A DNA stretch of 64,000 nucleotides from the NCBI RefSeq assembly GCF_029962835.1, contig NC_080582.1, forward strand, positions 72,226,177 to 72,290,176. The letters are read 5' to 3'. This document shows positions 46,171 to 59,218 of this stretch, in pieces. The DNA is from Magnolia sinica (Eukaryota > Streptophyta > Magnoliopsida > Magnoliales > Magnoliaceae). Both the position numbers and the translations under genes were made by a program. The notes beneath the pieces were generated by a model. The model did no database searches and had not been told where the DNA came from. It saw only the letters and a program-made list of their open reading frames with translations. The stretch's first letter is position 1. Each line of letters opens with the position of its first letter.

Positions 46171-47589
46171 CTGGAATCCAAAATATTAAAAAATGAAGTT
46201 AGATTCTAACGCAACTAATTTTTTTCTTTTCATATGATTTTAGATGAAGCACATTCCGGATAAAAACAAGCATTAACGGATTCACTAGTTGGGCTGGCCC
46301 ATCAGATTGAACTGACCACATAATTGAGTCATGTCCAATCTATAAATTATAAAAGATCTTAATGTTTATATATTGTACTTGCATATAAGTGCAGATAAGT
46401 GTGCCTAAGTATAGTTATTGTACTTGCATGCACTTAGACACACATAGATCCACTTAGACACATGTTGTGCATTAAGCTTAATGCCTAAAGCTTTGTATTG
46501 GATTATTATGACTTTGACTATTTATATTCATTCAAATGGCTTCTTTTTATGGTTTTCATAATAAAATTTTATTATAAATAACATTCAATTGTGTTGAGTA
46601 TTTCTATTTTTAGAAGCTATGTTACCAACAAAGGGTGATGATCACCTCTAAACATTTCTTATTCAAGATGAGACTAGGGATTGCAATGCCCAGGCTAATG
46701 GCCTAGCCCTAGCCCTATGGGGCTTGCCACTATAAAGAAAATATTTAAGTGATCAACGGCTTGAAATAGTTTAATTCGAGAATTTTTTAGAAACCTTCAT
46801 CTACCATGAGTCCTGTCATTGAAACCATTTTGACTGTTGAAACATGACCTGGATCCAACTAGTATCAAATGTAAGGTGAATGAGTTAGCATGTCTTTAAA
46901 CCATCCATTCTTATTGAATAATGTTGGTCCACTTGATGATTGGATTGTGCCAATGGGGTCATCTAGTTGCCTGACCCTACACGAACATTGGGCCTAGATT
47001 TCAAGACTAGGCCCAACCTTTGGGCCAAGTTTAGGAGTCAAGCCCTGGCCTGTTGCCATCCCTATTTAAGACTTATACCATGTAATGCAATGCCAACTTA
47101 ATCACTTAAAAAATTAAAATTAGAGATTAATAAGAAAGTATGAGTATTTTAGATGGAGGATTTGTAGAGTGGCACAGTCATATAGGATGTGTGTTATACA
47201 TTGAAAGTTATCACCTTAAGCGAGCATGGTTGACCATTCTTCTTTTCACTGTGAGTGACTAGTCTCTTAGGTGACTTATGGTACCTACCCATACCAATTC
47301 CATGGATGGAATGGTTGCAATTGCAGAACAAAAGAACTAGGCAATCCATGATGGTCCTTAACAAATAGATGAATTAATTTGTTGATTAGATCCACTCTTG
47401 TGTAAATGATCTTGACCGTCCATTATTAAGGCCATTGATCAAATGGTTAAATTTCTTAAATCAGTGCAACGTCTTCATTGTAGCTCATGAAATATGAGTT
47501 GGACATAAAAATCAGTATAGATCAATGGATTTAAGTTCCAAAATGCAACTAGGAGACTATAAATTATAGTGCTCTGAGAGCACTGGAGG
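46171..47589. other. Upstream flank or intron of the WRKY gene; repeats only
   Basis: If the WRKY gene is intact this is intron sequence. It contains a candidate TIR element (46675-47064) and short 'cacttagacacac/tgcacttagac' repeats at about 46380-46470. No further WRKY exon was found. Confidence 0.4.
46675..47064. mobile_element. Candidate 390-bp TIR element (hAT-like)
   Basis: Ends TAGGGATTGCAATGCCCAGGC and, inverted, TAGGGATGGCAACAGGCCAGGGC. Flanking sequence does not give a clean 8-bp duplication (GATGAGAC versus TTTAAGAC), so the assignment rests on the inverted repeats only. Confidence 0.45.
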
Positions 47590-49132
47590 GACAATGACTA
47601 AAGGAACAAGGGCAATAACCAGAAGGGAGTAAGATGTCCTGCTGGTAAACAAGGTAAAGGAAAGGGCAAGAAAGGCTGTTGGCAGTGTGAGAAGTTAGGT
47701 CACTTTCGAAACAAGTGTCTGGCTTGTAAGAAGTAACTCGCTTAGGAGGTCAATACAGGTGCAACTCTCCTCTCACTTTCCTTAGTTTTCATGGTTTGAT
47801 GCTTGATGAATTGTTTGACAAATTACTAAATTGAAATAATATAAAGAGTAAAAAAAAGACATGATGGAAAGTGAAGTAGATGATGAGTTGCATAGGCTAG
47901 GAATATAGGAGCACTACAAGGCTAGGAGCTTAGTTATAAAGTAGAGTGTTCAGAGGATTTTGTTTAGGGTTGATGACCCAGATAAACATTGTTTGGTTTT
48001 GTTATTCATTTTATAAATGGTAGTTAATCACATGATATGATTGGCCTATGATTCCTCATTGCTATTTCTACTTTATATTTACTATTACATTGTGATACAT
48101 GATTCATGATTGGATTGTATCATGATTAATTCATTTCACTATTTAAGGAGAATCCCATATTAGGGATTGGAAATGACATTTCATTCATAAGTCTTAAAGA
48201 GATATGAAGCATTAGTCACATGATGCCATCATAGAACATATAAAAGCATCTCAGTGAGAGATTAGGTCTAAAGCCTCTTGAGATGTTAATTTAGGATGAT
48301 GAAATTGCATGAAAGATGCTCACATTGCTGATTTAAATTTAATCACTCTACATTATTCCTATGGAAGGATGTCATCACCAATCATAAGCTTCTTGACGGT
48401 GATGAGAGCATTGGTTCTGGTTGTATCACTTGGTGGTATGTAATGAATCACATGTAAGATCTAATTCCACATTGACATGATATGAATTGAATAACATATT
48501 CATCTCACCTTGATCCTGAACACTGGGGGTAGAGTTGAATGAAAGAGGAAAGTATTATTGATATGACTATTTGCCTACCACATTGATTGTTGGGTCTAAG
48601 GCATTACTCAGATGATACCAACCTAAAAACGTAAGGATGTCACTGAGGACATGATGTATTAGTCAATGAGAGGAAAATCAATACTATAATGACCCTTACT
48701 TAAAAAGGGACATTCATGTTAGAACAAATTTGGCCAATGATCCACTTGTGTAAATGAGAGGCTTCTCATGGTGTGTTAGACAATCACTCATATGGTAACA
48801 CTGTTGGTTGGGTGTAAGATATGCTAGTTAGTTCCATAATGATCGAAGTATACAAGATGCATAAGTTTACTCTCTCAGGAGATCCTGTGTTTCTTACGTG
48901 AATTGGAGTTGTCAGGTGATCAAAGATGACTATGCGAGAAATACATGCTAAAAATATGACAACCATGGAATTGTTATACTTAGTTTATGTTAGACATAAG
49001 ATTTACTATTAGAGAGACAATGTGGACTATGAAGATGATTAGTATGATTCTTTAATCATCTTACTTAAGAAGTCCTTGACATATATGCAAAAGTGATTTA
49101 AGCACAAATTGATGTTAGGGCAATTGGGAGAT
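47590..49132 (+). mobile_element. Internal region of a deleted Ty1/copia element
   Basis: A gag zinc knuckle GCWQCEKLGHFRNKCLACKK (C-x2-C-x4-H-x4-C) lies at about 47670-47735, preceded by a Gly/Lys-rich linker. The end of RNase H is hinted at by TNLANDPLV at about 48725. A polypurine tract GGGAGATTA (about 49128) directly precedes an LTR. Protease, integrase and RT are absent: 47760-48650 is non-coding, so most of pol is deleted. Its 5' LTR was not found. Confidence 0.6.
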
Positions 49133-50019
49133 TATCCAAGTTGTACACTGAAAAACCAATGTGAGTAAAATCCACTGCTCTTGTGGATAAGATCATGATG
49201 ACTAAGTGTCTTGGGTGGAGAGATTGATATGCCTTAATTAATATATTGTGTCACCTTAAACATATTTGAATATGGGAGAATGAATCCTTTGAAAGTCCTT
49301 GAGAACTCGAGATTAGACAAAATGTTCATTGACCAAATGAGAGTTATTGTCCACAGATTTTAATACCCATTACATTACGTAAAAATGTGAGAAAAATGAC
49401 TCTATAATTTAACAACAAATGTTATCGAATGCATTTTTAGTTCTTCGATGACAAATGCCATCGATAATTTGAAATTGGCTATAAAAAAAAATACGCGAGA
49501 AGCTCTCATTTTTGCCTTCTCGCCCTCTCTCCCCCTCTCCCTCCATTCAAACCCTAATCCTAACCCGGCCAGCTGGCATTGCCCCATACTCTCTCTCTGT
49601 CTCTCTCCCTCTCTCTTTGTTTCTTTCTCTCTTTGACTCCCTTGATCGAACCCTAACACAACCCCCCCTCTCCCTCCCTCTGGCAGTTGCTCCTGCACTC
49701 TTTTTATGCCTCTCTACCTCTCTTTGTTTGTTTATCTCTCTGTCTCTCTTCCTTGCCCTCGGCGCTCTCTCTCTCTCTCAGAGAACTCTCTTAACATGGT
49801 CTCTCTCTGTGCTCTGTTGGTGTTCTCTCCCTCTCGTCTCACTCCCTCTCTTGGTGATCTCCGTATCGTGGTAGGCCCTAACCCTAGCAGGTGGGACCCA
49901 CTATAATGTATGTGGGGTTTACTATGGGCTTCACTGTAATGTATGTGGGGTCTACTATGGGCCCCATTATGATGTTAAATTAACTTATTTACTGTTGCTG
50001 AAAGTTTGAAACATCGTTT

Positions 50020-50545
50020 AATTATATACGTAATCTTTTCACTATTTTAGATTTTATATAATCTTTACACAATTTTAGATTTCATGTAATATGTATGCTA
50101 AATTTGATTTCATGTAATCTTTAGATTCTGTACACTAATTTGTATTTTATGTAAATTTTTCACTGTTGGATTTCATATAATATGTACACTATTTTGGATT
50201 TCTTATATTATGTACATTATTTTGAAGTTCATGTAATCTATACACTAATTTGAATTTCATGTAATTTGTCCACTTTTGGATGGATTTCATATAATCCGTA
50301 TACTATTTTAGATTTTATGTAATCTGTACACTATTTTAGAGTTTATGTAATCTCTTCACTTTTGAATTTCATGTAATTTGTCCACTTTTATTTCTCATGT
50401 AATTTGTCCACTATTTTGAATTTCATGTAATCTGTAAATTATTATGGATTTCATGTAATCTGTACAGTATTTTGGAGTTCATGTAATTTGTTGATTGTTA
50501 GATTTCATGTAATCTGTATAATATTTTGAATTTCATGTATCTATC
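50020..50545 (+). repeat. Degenerate minisatellite, unit about 28 bp
   Basis: Around 17-18 imperfect copies of ATTTCATGTAATCTGTACAC plus TATTTTGG, with units of 26-36 bp. The most regular stretch is 50410-50540. It lies within the 5' non-coding part of the CACTA element. Confidence 0.85.
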
Positions 50546-50559
50546 TAGTTTAGGCATGT

Positions 50560-51659
50560 AAAAATGGACAGATGCAATCTTTAATGATACATACAATATT
50601 GGGGTTTCAGGGTGTCAAAAATCAGCCACATCCGAAACTCAGGTGGGCCATACCATATGAAAATATAAAAAATTATGCCTAAAATATCTAAAAGCACGCA
50701 CTTGGTGGAGCCTACTTGAGTTTTGGAATAACTTAAAATTTGGTGTGACCCCTCATCCAACTGGTTCACACACAGTGTATGCGCTAGATATTAAAACCGT
50801 ATCTCAATGGGCCCTATGTATAATGTGGAAGGCTTTATTGGGCGGGCACCCACTCTTAATTGTTGCTTATGGTGTGACCCACATAATCATGGAGTGACTT
50901 ATTTTTTTTTGTCGATGGCATATCATTAAAAGTTACATCTGTCCATTTTGGACAACTTGATTGGACTTTAGATCTGTTCACTTGTTTTTTTAATATCTAA
51001 ATCAAGCATGAAAGTAACCCATTTGATGGACTTTAGGGTTTTGATTTTGGGTTCAGAGTTTAAGTTTTAGGGTAGGGTTAAGAGTTTATGGTTGTGGTTA
51101 GGGTTTTCAATTTTTTGATTTAAGGCAAAGGTTTACAAGTTAAATTTCTATTTTAGTTACATATTTATATTTGAAATAGTGATATATAAAGTAATCAACT
51201 AATAATATATGTACATATACATATATGTGTTTGTGTATGCGCGCGCTAACCTAAATGATTTATTTTATATGGGAAGATGATATTCTTATAGCTTATAGTA
51301 TGATGCCCTAATATTGTATGTATATTACTATTATGTGCTAGATATCAATGGTTTATTTGGTTTATGCTTGTAAAAATTTACAAATGGATATGTTTCACTT
51401 TCACAGACTTGGCGATGTACAAATTTATCTAGTTTGGCCATGTGTTAACCAATTTTTAAGGGGTATCACTTATTTGGTGGCATTTAAATGTCTTAAATTA
51501 CGTAAGATGAGCTACTTATACCTTAAGTAACTTATATTGAATTATAATTATTAAAACGAAGTAATTAAGTAACTTTAAATAAAAAAAACTACTTATAATT
51601 GATCCTAAACCAAACTTATATTTTACTTTCATATTTATATTTGAAATACAGAGTAATCA

Positions 51660-51696
<37 letters not shown>

Positions 51697-52190
51697 CCCA
51701 GAAGATTCATTTTCTAGGGGGACATGATATTCTTATAGCCTATGGTATGGTGCCTTGGTATTACTTATATGTTACTAATATGTAGTAGATATTAGCAGGT
51801 TATTTATTTTAGTATAACTGAATATTGCTTCGGTGATGAATTGTATTTATTTTTGTGTATGCATTTATTTTAATATAAGCCCAATCAATTATTTATTTAA
51901 AGATTTCTATGTTTCCAGGCATAAATATATAGTATGCTTTTGGAGGCATACAATTTTTCAAATTGTCCAACAGTTCGATTAGAATGCTTTCGGTTCATTA
52001 ATTTAAATGCACATGCTTATTTTGCGTTGTATCTTTTTTTTTTTTCTCTTTATATGTTTGTTATATTTATTTCTAATGTTAAACATCCACACTTAATTTG
52101 TATGGATACTTGATGTGAGAATCAAATGCAAGATCAACGTATTTGGAGACACGTGAAGAGATGTTGCTGAAATTTTGGGGTGGGCATTTA
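50560..52190. other. CACTA interior without coding sequence
   Basis: AT-rich sequence including one 'gtgggccatacc' repeat piece (50640-50890) and a (GT)n tract at 51663-51693. No domain was recognised. Confidence 0.5.
51663..51693. repeat. (GT)n microsatellite
   Basis: About fifteen GT dinucleotides in the CACTA interior. Confidence 0.9.
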
Positions 52191-52199
52191 AATGTGAAC

Positions 52200-55150
52200 A
52201 TGAAAATATTACAATCTATCTGGTCTTGGATGGGTGACAAATTTAGTTAATTAGATAGATATACTATTAAATTATGTGACAATCATTTATACTTCTCCAA
52301 TTTCTCAAATTCACCATTCGCACTTTCAATTAAAGAGTGAATTTCTAAACCTAGGTTATCAGGAGGTTACTTGAATGGTGTATGTCATTCATTACCTATC
52401 TGACTAAATATTGTGATTGCTTGAAGGATGATGACCATTATTATTGTCCTTGTATCAAATGGCGTAATATGACAGGAGGAGGAAAATAGCTAATATTTCT
52501 GAATATTTAATCTGTGATGGTTTTGACACATCTTACATAATATGGATTTCTCATGGCAAAGAGTGGGCCAGAAGTCGAGTAACCATTGGGGTTGGTATTT
52601 CTAATGCGAATCATAATGATGGTGCATTTCCAAGGATGATTGAAATGTTGAATGAAACACTTGAGTGGTTTAACAATGACGAACATATTGAAGCTGTAAG
52701 CATGGATGAATCCCAAGTTTTGAGTGTTTCGACAAAGGATATTGAATATAAAAATATGATAGAGGTTGCGACAAAACCCTTATATCCATCTTATTGAGAA
52801 TGTGATATAAAATTGTTAGTTATAGTTGAGTTACTGAACATGAGGAGTATACATCAATGGTCCCATAAAAGTTTCAATGAGTTGTTGCAAATGATGAAAA
52901 TGATATTGCCAAGTGAAAACACTTTATCAGAGAGAAAGTACACTGCGAAGAAGATTATCAATTTTGTGCGAATGGAGTGTCGGCTTATTCATGCATATCG
53001 TAATGATTGCATGTTGTACTAGAAGGATTATGAACATTATGATAGCTGTCTTAAGTGTGGTGGGAATAGATAGAAATTGGTGAAGCCGATGAGCAAACGT
53101 ATACTGCAGAAGGTACTAAGATATTTTCTACTTACAATGTGATTGAATAGAATGTACAATGTATCGTGGATTACAAAAAAAATGAAATGGTATGCAAGTT
53201 CAACTCAATATAGAAGTACAACATTCATACATCATTTGGTGGATTTTATTTGTTGGGGAGGAGTGGATCGTAATTTCCTAGACTTTTCTATGGAAGCACG
53301 TAATGTTTGGTTAGTACTTGCAATATATTAATCAACCCCTTTCGATAACAAGAACAATGCATATAATTGTTAGCCTATTATGCTTGTTTTATTCAATCTA
53401 CCATCGTCTTTATGTATGTGGAAGGAGTTTACGATGTTAACACTATTGATTTTTAGGAAGAATGGTATAGGACACGACATTGACATCTACTTACAATTAT
53501 CGATTAAAGAGTTGAATGATTTGTGCTTCATCGAAACTAAAACATATGATTCTACTAATAAGAGTATGTTTATTATGAAATTAATCCTTTTATGGGCTAT
53601 TCATGATTTTCTAGCATATGGACATTTGTTAGGTTATAGGATCACAAGAAAGTATGGTTGTCTTGTATATAACGAAGGGACATAGGCTAAAATATGGAAG
53701 GAAGTTTGCGTACATGGGGCACACAAAATACTTAATGCATTTAATACATCTTTTTAGAACTTAAAAAGCACAATTTAGTGGGGAGGAAGAACATAGGAAA
53801 CTGAGTCATTGTCTGAGTAGTGTTAAATTACTATCCAAACTAAAAACTATTAAGACCAATTTTAGAAAGGTAGTTGGGGCTTGAAGATGAAAAAGTTTGC
53901 AAATGATGAGACACTATGTTTGAAGAAATTGATCTTCTTTGACTTTTCATATTGGAAGGTGCGTAAATCAATAATATATTTATTGTACATGATGTATAGT
54001 ACACAATGAATCAAACATTTTCAGAGGGTTCTATTATTGAATGTTATCTTATAAAAGAAGCAATGACGCATTCTTTATTGTATAATTTATGTAAATTAGG
54101 AAGTCACTAGCGAGGTCATGGAATGGTCATGGATGACGTTAGTGAGCTTGCATATATACCCTGTCGAGTCTAATAGAGAGCCTTACGTTCTTACTCCAGT
54201 GCAGTATCGGCAAGTGTGCAAATGAGTACTCAGGTATTCTCCTTCCAATTTTGAGTGAGAGAAGTATGTTGTCATCTAAAATTTTCTATTTGTATTTAAT
54301 TTACATATGCACATGTATATACAAAAAGTCTCTAAACCATATTCATATTATGATTTACAGAAGTATCAAGAATACATTTAAAGTCTTGTATTTCAAAGCC
54401 ACACATTAAGGAGTTATAATCGAAAGGCCACTTCACAATCGGAGAAACCAATGGATTATGTTCCATGGGTTAGACAACTATTGAAAAATGAATTCGATAC
54501 TTTGATCACAAAGTGGCTTGCCGATAACTCCAATGTTAATGTCATTTCATATAATGCTTATGTGGTTAATCGATATATTTTCTATACATTGAAATATGAA
54601 ATGGACTTGTCGACACAAAACTCTCGGGTCTTTATAAAGGCTGTAACTAGTTTTGGGGTAAGTGTTAGGGATATCGATCTAGTGGATGAAGAAGTTGCTT
54701 ATTATGACATTGTTAAACAAATACTTGAGCCGGACTATATTTACTTTAGGGAGGCTGTCATGTATTGTGATTGGGTGTATATAGAAGACTCAAATGAGTA
54801 TTTCATTGATCAAGTGACGAATTTGATAAATGCTAACCTAAAGAGGTTAATGAGGAGCAGTAAAGAAGAGGATGAACTTTTTATCTTACATCACAAGCAA
54901 TTCAAGTATTTTATTTTAAGTATCACATAAGCCTATGACTGGTTGGCATGCAGTTTTAGAAGCTTCAAATAGATTGAACCAGGATGTCAATGCTTACGAA
55001 GATCCATTAGTTTTTTCAGTAAGGTTGAATGCAGACCCTTTAACATCAACACTATGAGAATGTCACATAAGATAATGATGAAATGTAGCGTATTGTATTA
55101 AATGAGCTATATGATTTAGACAAAAGAGGGATGTGGACATAAACATGAAT
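52200..55150 (+). pseudogene. TNP2-type CACTA transposase, decayed
   Basis: Recognisable blocks, in order, are the transposase-associated domain (ISEYLICDGFDTSYIIWISHG, about 52490-52560), then FNELLQMMKMILPSENTLSE and CRLIHAYRNDCMLY (about 52880-53020), YEHYDSCLKCGGNR (zinc-binding-like, 53030), FNLPSSLCMWKEFTMLTLLI (53394), DIDIYLQLSIKELNDL (53480), and LLWAIHDFLAYGHLLGYR (53590). The C-terminal part includes SYNAYVVNRYIFYTLKYEM (54550), QNSRVFIKAVTSFGVSVRD (54620) and CDWVYIED (54770). This matches plant Transposase_21/TNP2 with its DUF4216-like tail. Stops include about 52797, 53020 and 53685, and the 53690-54430 segment is badly broken, so the gene is dead. Confidence 0.85.
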
Positions 55151-55159
55151 TGCAATGAC

Positions 55160-56209
55160 CTGATCTTACACTTGAAGAGGCCGATCTTTTTATCTTATGT
55201 TCATTTTTATTGCCATAACAATCCTTTAGAGTAAATTCAATCTTACTTTATTAGATCTTTTTTATAAATTTTTTTATATATTTGTGGTTCATGTTAGTAT
55301 GATTCAAACCAATAACAACATAAATGGTTGTTCATTGTTAGGATTGGGAAGATCGAAAAATAATGTATATAATTCACTAATTGTAATTACTTGAGTATTC
55401 TAATTGTAATTTGGATTGATTTGCATTAATTAATTCATTAATTGTAATTAGGATTGAACTGTATTAATTAATTTATGAAAATGATCAAATTGTAATTACT
55501 TGAGCATTTTAATTATTGGACCCTTTAAGTTTAAGGTTTGTTTGATTTCGGTTTTGTAAGGTAAACATGTAATAATTATGTTTTACTTTACCTCCTTTCA
55601 CAAGTGTATTTAACTCTTGATCTACGAGCCATAGTTTCTTAGCAAGTAACACTTACAAATGATAATAATGACTCATTTACCTAGCATTGGAAACCCAAAT
55701 TGTATTGTATTTTATTTGACTTGAAAAATGAAAAAATAGTGAATTGTATTGATTTTAAATTGTATAAAATATGTTTATCAAGTGTATGGTGGATTATGGT
55801 GATTATAGATAATATAAAATGTGTTTATTAGGTATATGGGTATAGCCATAGTCCAAAGGCTACAAATTTCAGTTATTTTTTTCTATATTGAAATCAAATT
55901 CAACAACATTTACCTTAAATTCATAAAAATGAGCTCGGAATGATGATTCAGAGCCATCGGATAATTTTCTAGAACGACGACTTAGAACCGTAAAAAAAAT
56001 ATTTGATGATTTGGTCAATGGTTCATATCCGTTGAAACTTGTATTCGATTGCTCTACTTAACCAACGAAAAATATAAGGTGGTTTAGAACTGTCAAATTT
56101 TGTTTTCGACTTTGAAATTGTCGATGGTCATTCTCAACCCTTATGTCCATCGATTTTTGATAAAATCAATGATTTTTTACCATTAAATTTGACTTTTTTT
56201 CACATAGTG
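55160..56209. other. 3' non-coding part of the CACTA element
   Basis: AT-rich. The last about 270 bp carry subterminal motifs (gagccatcggataattt, ttcgactttgaaattgtcgatgg) before the terminal repeat. Confidence 0.6.
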
Positions 56210-56587
56210 TTATACTAATACCCCCATAAGATTTAGGACAAACCTGTGATAATCATATATGAAAGGAATGATCATCCTATTTAAGGGGCTGATTTGGGTT
56301 AGAATGGATAGTCTTTACCATCGGGGCCCGACTTGGTCATATGCCTTCGCCCTACCCCACATGGGAGTGAGTGTGTTATAGATACAAGATCTTGTTGAAC
56401 TTTAACATTACATTGGTGGATTGATATTAAGTCACTACTATAGGGGCTCATTTAACTAGGCTTTGATAAGACTTGATGATACGTAAGAAGTTGATTAATC
56501 TTAGACTCGAGGATGTGATGCAAGGGAAGAGCATGAAGACATAATAAGAAAGATCACCATCTTCCTTAAGTGATTAAAACCTTCAAT

Positions 56588-57200
56588 CCACAAGAAAAAA
56601 GAGAAAACTTTGATAATTTTATTAAATAATGTATAATAATATATGATGCATATTTTTCTCAATTACACCATTAATAAAGAAAAATAAACAAAAATTTGTA
56701 ATTACAAAAATAACAAAATTCCAACCTTAGTAGAAATTACCAAAAATAGTAAAACTCATCTAAAGCCTAATTTATCAAAAATAGAAAGTTTAAATAAACT
56801 TTACTAGAAGAGCCGTAGCATGATTGCAAGTAATTTCTAAAAAGATGAAATCTAAAATCCTAAAAATAAGAAAATACTACGAACATCGAAATTGTAAGGA
56901 AAAAAGAGAAAATTCTAATAATTTTATTGAATAATGTATAATAATATATGATGTGTATTTTTCTCAATTACACAATTAATAAAAAAATAAAATTCATAAT
57001 TACAAAAACTTAGCAAAATTCCAACCTTAATAGAAAGTACTAAAAATAGTGAAACTCATCTAAAGCCTAATTTGTCAAAAATAGAAAGTTTAAATATACT
57101 TTACTAGAAGAGTCCTAGCATGATGACAAGTAATTTCTAAAAAGATGAAACCTAAAATCCTAAAAATAAGAAAATATTACGAAAATTGAAATTGCTAAGA
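56588..57200 (+). repeat. Tandem duplication of about 305 bp inside LTR copy 1
   Basis: AAAAAAGAGAAAACTTTGATAATTTTATTAAATAATG at about 56595 recurs at about 56900 with few changes. Both copies contain 'aaattccaaccttagtagaaa', 'aaagcctaattt.tcaaaaatagaaagttt' and 'ctaaaatcctaaaaataagaaaata'. The block is absent from LTR copy 2. Confidence 0.85.
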
Positions 57201-58130
57201 ATAATAATTTTTTTTCCTAAAATTCTATTTTTGAGCTGGTGTTTTCTTACGAAATGGATAAATGTGACCCACTATGTGGGTCGGTTGACCCCAGATGCCC
57301 TGTTATGGTAAAAATTCATTGGTCATGTGTCGCGTTGTGATACCCAGATAAGAAGTTATGACAGATTTACAGTTAACACTTGAAAATGATAATTTCTCCC
57401 TATTTGAATTGAATCTCTTTGATTCGGACATGCTTGGGGCCCAATTGTGTCATGCCCTATGTAGGAACGGGCCCATTTTGATGGATTACTTGCGCTTCCA
57501 TTATGCTTCTTTTGGTATATCCGTGCTAAGAGTGCATCTATGCCTCGTTTTATATAAGGATGTATGAGGGTCACGATCCTAATTGTATAACTTTGGCTCT
57601 CTTTATGAGGCTACCACATAGGCAATGTGGCTGAATACTTCCATTAATATCCTTTGATTCTCACACGAGCTAATAATGAATCCATTAGTTTACCTAAGGA
57701 TGTGTTTATTAAGAGATTTAATAGATTATGAACTCATCATGTAAATTTTCTACTAGACCCAATACTTAAAAATGTTTTAATGTACTTAACGAATGTTTTC
57801 AACAATGGAAGTTTTATTTTAACTATTAAAATTATTGTGATCATACTTGATGATAATTTAATGGCTCAGATTTGATGGTCTATTATTTTATAAGAATGAG
57901 ATATAAGTCTTTGGTGGATGGCCATGACAATGAGATGACTAAATAATAAGCATATGCATGGATAAATTGATTACATATTTCAATTCTTTTGTAGGGCTAT
58001 GGAAATTAATAGGGTGGTAGAGTGCCATAACTGGTGTACTTTTAAAATCCTAAATCCCTCTTTATAAATAAGATCATATCGTAAAGGGGAGAGATACTTA
58101 AAGAGAGTCCTGAACGTCCTCTTTGGGCTT

Positions 58131-58137
<7 letters not shown>

Positions 58138-58178
<41 letters not shown>
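58138..58178. repeat. (GA)n tract downstream of LTR TATA, copy 1
   Basis: About 20 GA units after CACACACA, roughly 70 bp downstream of TTTATAAATAAG. Confidence 0.9.
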
Positions 58179-58181
<3 letters not shown>

Positions 58182-58987
58182 CATCCTCCCTCTTCCTATC
58201 TCCTTTTAGATGTGTGCCCGTAGGGCCCATTTGGTGTGGACGCATAATGTGTTATCACAACCATACCTTAAGCTAACATGGGCTCTCATTCTCCCTCAAT
58301 TCGGGATAGGTTAGAGAGACTATTGTGGAGAAGCACATTATAATCGTATTGCACTAAGGTATGATCTAAGCCATTCATCATAGGTTTATATGTTCTAAAA
58401 ACTTGACATTATCAAGACAGGATGTCCTAGGGTTAACTAAAAGATGAATTTTTGAAAAGATGCTTTAGTTTGGCTATGTTTTCATTAAAAATCCAACAAT
58501 ATTGATAGTTCATATACTTTACTCCATGTTTACATATCCCTGTGCCACCATAGGGTTGTCATGTTAGTGAGTTACATTGCTATGATGCATACCTTGAACC
58601 TCTCATCATTTAATCGGATAGCATCAAAGTATTGCCTTAATTTTCATGAGGAACTATCCAAATTCCTGGTATTCTATGATACATGAAAGGTCTTTGGGTT
58701 CGACGTGTTAGAATTATGCCCTAGAAAATCAATGTGAACCATGTTCACTATTGATGTAGATGGGTTATTGATGATCTTAGCCATAGATCATGATAACCAA
58801 GTGTCTTAGATGGAAAAATTGCTATCCCTTAATATGTGGAGGTGCCTTAAACATACATGACTATAAGAGTTAAAGGAGAGGGATCCCTCTTATTGTCCTT
58901 GGGACTTAGGTTGGACACAACGATCACTAACCAAGGGAGAATTGTGATCCATGGATTGATATTACTATGATGATGTATATGACCAAC

Positions 58988-59218
58988 TTTTTTTTAGGAA
59001 ACTGAAATTTTATCAATAAGAGAACAAGGGTTTTACAAGCAGGATACATAAGACATAGGCCTGCGAGGCCAAAAAATTAACTCAGGGCCTCCGGCTTTAA
59101 AACATTACTACCTGCGATATATTTCCTTGATTGAACCCATCCACACTGGATCCAAGAAGGCGGCACCATGAGTGGCCATTGCTAGCTTTGCCATCGAGAG
59201 AAAGGACCTATGAACCTA
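58988..59218 (-). mobile_element. 5'-truncated LINE fragment (231 bp) with 15-bp TSD
   Basis: The T-run at its left edge is the poly-A tail of a minus-strand LINE, and TATCAATAAGAG lies nearby. The flanks ATGTATATGACCAAC (58973-58987) and ATGTATATGGCCAGC (59219-59233) match at 13 of 15 positions. Variable-length TSD, poly-A and 5' truncation are hallmarks of target-primed reverse transcription. Confidence 0.8.

Larger units (their letters stand above)
49373..56209 (+). mobile_element. 6.8-kb CACTA (En/Spm) element with decayed transposase
   Basis: TTA is repeated on both sides (49370-49372 and 56210-56212). The right end …TTTTTTTCACATAGTG is the inverse of CACTATGTGAAAAAAA; the left end CATTACGTAAAAATG matches it with changes, including CACTA to CATTA. 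Subterminal 'catcgataatttgaa/catcgacaatttcaaa' motifs occur at both ends. The layout is a CT-rich leader (49510-49800), a minisatellite (50020-50545), TNP2-like coding remnants (about 52200-55150) and a non-coding 3' part. The borders are supported by the uninterrupted homologous LTR at 58706-60510. Confidence 0.85.
49133..58705 (+). mobile_element. Copia (Angela/Tork-like) LTR copy 1, split by a CACTA element
   Basis: The pieces 49133-49372 and 56213-58705 are collinear with LTR copy 2 (58706 onward). Matches include GATCATGATGACTAAGTGTCTTGGGTGG (49191), CCATCGGGGCCCGACTTGGT (56320), the TTTGGTGGATGGCCATGACAATGAG block (57910), the TATA box TCTTTATAAATAAG (about 58060) and a CACACACAGAGAG run (58130). 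Inserted in this copy are a CACTA element (49373-56209) and a local duplicated block (56588-57200). The exact 3' end is uncertain. Confidence 0.6.

Noticed and set aside
49402-49906. Leu/Ser/Pro-rich frames on both strands
   Set aside because: They are translations of the CT-rich leader of the CACTA element.
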